A DNA stretch of 18,271 nt from Chitinophagaceae bacterium (GTDB lineage Bacteria; Bacteroidota; Bacteroidia; Chitinophagales; Chitinophagaceae), in the NCBI GenBank assembly GCA_016710745.1, contig JADJVB010000001.1, forward strand, positions 1 through 18,271. The letters are read 5' to 3'. Of the stretch, positions 16,324 to 18,271 are shown piece by piece. The translations under genes and the position numbers were made by a program. How positions within the stretch are numbered: the first letter of the stretch is position 1; each line of letters starts with the position of its first letter. The notes under the pieces were generated by a model. The model saw nothing but the letters and a program-made list of their open reading frames with translations, searched no databases and was not told the origin of the DNA.

Positions 16324-17350
16324 TTAATCTTTCCACACAGAAACACCTTCACTGCAGTTGGCACAAATATCTATATTTTTACGGCTTTTCTTCAACTCGG
16401 TTCTGAACTGTTTGTAGTTACCGTTATTCCAGATCTCTTTAAAGGATTGATTTTTTTAAATTCCCCAGTTGGTGGGTGGCGTCTTTATCAAAACAACAGG
16501 GAACCACCAGACCGTCCCAGGTAATCACATTGGCATGCGGCATTTTCCAGCAACGGTTGGCTAATTTATTCTTGGCTGTATAGCGGCCATCTGCATTTTT
16601 TTTATAGCGACTGAATTTATCGATGGTTGGGATCAGGTTATTGGGATCCGTTTCGTATTCGTAAACCTGCGCTGTTTTAAAACGCACTTCATCCACACCC
16701 GCTTCTTTTGCCAACCGTTTAATATCCTCAATCTGGTGTTCGTTTGGCTTAACTACCAAAAACTGAAAGAAAACAAAGGGCGTTTTACTTTTCAGTTCTT
16801 TTTCCATTCATGATATTTTGGCGCCCTCCAGTACTTTTTCCAGATTACCACCCACGCGGTACTGCTGGTAAACATCCTGCTGGTGCCGTCTATCGAAATG
16901 ATCAATCGGTCCAACCCGCTTTCCACGGTTTTTTTTGCGGCTTCGTCATGTAAATAATGTGCGTTGGTAGACGTGGCTGTATAGATTTTCTTATCGCTGG
17001 CATATTTAACCATCTCCAGAAAATCAGGATTTAAATAAGGTTCTCCCTGGAAATAAAAAATAAGATACAATAACTCGCGGTGAATGTCATCAATGGTTCG
17101 TTTAAAAGATCGTTTTGTAACATGCCGGTTGGCCGGGAGAATTGCCGTAAACCACTGGGGCACTCAGGGCAACGCAGATTGCAGCTGGTAGTTGGTTCAA
17201 AGGAAACAGACACGGGATAGCCCCATTGTACCGGCCTGTTTAACAAACGGCTTACATAGAAACTGCCCAGCACTTTGCTGCCGTTGATAAACCTTTTACC
17301 GTAAGCTTACTTAATAAATTTTTGCTATCGTTCCAATTAAATTGGGGCAT
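16324..17350 (-). CDS. radical SAM/SPASM-domain protein (several frameshifts)
   Basis: This is an iron-sulfur enzyme of about 340 residues that uses S-adenosylmethionine to start radical chemistry. The cluster motif CxxxCxxC is seen in FEPTTSCNLRCPECPSGLR. Other frames continue it: DDIHRELLYLIFYFQGEPYL (the GxP region), TATSTNAHYL, LDRLIISIDGTS, then VDEVRFKTAQVYEYETD. The SPASM part has WDGLVVPCCFDKDATHQLGN and, after another break, SRKNIDICANCSEGVSVWKD with the final cysteines, stopping at TAA 16324-16326. The ATG at 17348-17350 gives MPQFNWNDSKNLLSKLTVKG, joining after a shift near 17300 to INGSKVLGSFYVSRLLN. Breaks also occur near 17110, 16870, 16805 and 16450. SPASM enzymes often modify peptides or sugars; no precursor peptide is visible, and the substrate is unknown. 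Confidence 0.88.
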
Positions 17351-17353
17351 ACG

Positions 17354-17361
17354 CAAAGGTA
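17354..17361 (-). promoter_or_regulatory. candidate -7 element (TACCTTTG) directly before the radical SAM gene
   Basis: The minus strand reads TACCTTTG followed after three bases by the ATG at 17350. This matches TAnnTTTG exactly and would place the transcription start at or just inside the start codon, giving a leaderless mRNA, or else the true start codon is further in. No TTG at -33 spacing was recognised. It lies in the 80-base gap after the lytic transglycosylase stop. Confidence 0.35.
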
Positions 17362-17430
17362 TGCCGATTGAAAATGATATCTGAAGTGAAATAAAATATT
17401 AACGCTTTTCGAAACCGGTACCGGCTATTG

Positions 17431-18271
17431 TCATTTTTTAATTGTTGCTTCAGGCAAAGCCTCCGACATATTGCTGTCGAAATTTTCGATCTTAACTTTC
17501 AGCGGGCTAAACAATAGTGTGTTATCCGAAAATTTTTCGTAGTTGTGAAAGATCACATTGAGGGCGATAAAGTTCATTACGTAGGACTGCGTTTGGGCGG
17601 AAGAAAACCCTTGATGTCCCCAAAATCCGGGATCAGTTAAACCGCTTTTTTTTTCATGGCTTCCCAAACATTACCAATACCACAATTGTAGCTGGCTACC
17701 ATCAACAGTAAATTATTATCAGGTTTCTGCTTCGATCTTTTCAGGTACCGGGCAGCAGCATAGGTTGACTTATAAAATTCTTCCTGTCGTCTTTCACCGG
17801 AGCCGTTTTCTTTGTTCCGTTTTGCAACCCTCTTTTTGAAGTTTCATTTTTCTGCACCCGTTAATGTGGGTGCATATTTAATCCATATTCTTTAGCCACT
17901 TCATCCATGATCTGCCAATAACCCACGGCACCGGCTTTCGATACGGCATTGCCATTAAAGCGCTTTCAATGCCAATAAAACTTTGAGCTCCTGGGGCAGG
18001 TTTTGTTTTTAACACGGTGGTAACTTTTGGGGAAATATTTTTGCTCCGGTTATAAGTACGGATCAGGTAAGCTCTCCTGTTAACTGAAAACTTCTCGACT
18101 ATAAGAAAGCGCTTCTTCCTCATTGCCTATCAGTAACTTCGGGGGAAAACAACATTAGGTTCAATGTAATATAACCGGCGTTTTCACTTCCTTTCCCCGC
18201 AGCAGCCAAAAGCTTTTTACCGGTGGTATCAGCAACAGCGCCGGCCCGGGCTGCAATGCCAAGTATACAAG
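17431..18271 (-). CDS. lytic transglycosylase, SLT domain (partial, frameshifted)
   Basis: This is an exported murein-cleaving enzyme of the SLT/MltD-like group. At the window edge the frame reads CILGIAARAGAVADTTGKKL, the end of a likely signal peptide, so the start codon is just outside. Pieces then follow the family order: NRRAYLIRTYNRSKNI; IGIESAL with the catalytic Glu; one frame over NGNAVSKAGAVGYWQIMDEV; EFYKSTYAAARYLKRSKQKP read as frame pieces; LLLMVASYNCGIGNVWEAMK; and AQTQSYVMNFIALNVIFHNY. The C-terminus ends EALPEATIKK with TGA at 17431-17433. The breaks are near 18120, 17990, 17930, 17850, 17800 and 17665 (nine T bases on the plus strand). No LysM domains are seen at the C-terminus. 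It is upstream of and co-directional with the radical SAM operon. Confidence 0.85.

Noticed and set aside
17415..17424. Palindrome CCGGTACCGG just after the transglycosylase stop
   Set aside because: Ten bases with no room for a loop and no T tract; as an isolated site I cannot support a terminator or operator call.
1..18271. Frameshifts considered as programmed recoding or phase variation
   Set aside because: They affect most genes, often several times per gene, at varied short homopolymers without slippery-site or stem-loop context; indel error is simpler.

Overview
The window looks like chromosomal DNA of a Bacteroidota bacterium, most likely of the Chitinophagaceae/Sphingobacteriia type. 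The evidence is: flexirubin/dialkylresorcinol genes (darA, darB); a sensor kinase with two-component-regulator propeller and Y_Y_Y regions; a secreted fibre with a peptidase S74 C-terminus; a GHL10-type (DUF187) secreted protein; low GC; and candidate promoters of the Bacteroidota TAnnTTTG type. No phage integrase, transposase, CRISPR array, rRNA or tRNA was recognised. The window does not read as a mobile island.

Layout. (1) 1-2166, minus strand: a small exported protein, darA and darB, the edge of a flexirubin-type pigment cluster. (2) 2167-2650: gene-free, with one strong hairpin terminator. (3) 2651-4816, minus: rpoN (sigma-54) overlapping by 4 bp a divergent PAP2-like membrane protein. 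(4) 4895-5296, plus: a small exported protein that becomes visible only after frameshift correction. (5) 5342-6559, minus: an intact DegT-family aminotransferase resembling KdnA, the 8-amino-3,8-dideoxy-octulosonate transaminase. (6) 6649-10232, minus: a NarL-type response regulator and a propeller-type sensor histidine kinase. Divergent from these on the plus strand (10330-13529) are a lipoprotein and a 905-residue repeat fibre with a peptidase S74 domain. (7) 13573-17350, minus: a likely operon of radical SAM/SPASM enzyme, AI-2E-family transporter, MarR regulator and GHL10-type exported protein. (8) 17431-18271, minus: a lytic transglycosylase running off the window edge.

The dominant oddity is that most genes are split by one or more single-base frameshifts, often at short homopolymers. 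Both sides of each shift still encode conserved residues: RpoN box, SPASM cysteines, histidine-kinase boxes, DarA C-terminus. This points to indel errors in the assembly rather than gene decay. The gene spans given here are reconstructed across those shifts. The aminotransferase, the response regulator, the S74 fibre and the GHL10 protein read intact.

Functionally the window is mostly cell-envelope biology: outer-membrane pigment, possible modification of the LPS inner core sugar, surface fibre and lipoprotein, peptidoglycan cleavage, and envelope sensing by the two-component system. The best candidate for something undescribed is the two-component system placed divergently to the lipoprotein/S74-fibre pair. 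I saw nothing that clearly constitutes a new defence or mobile system.
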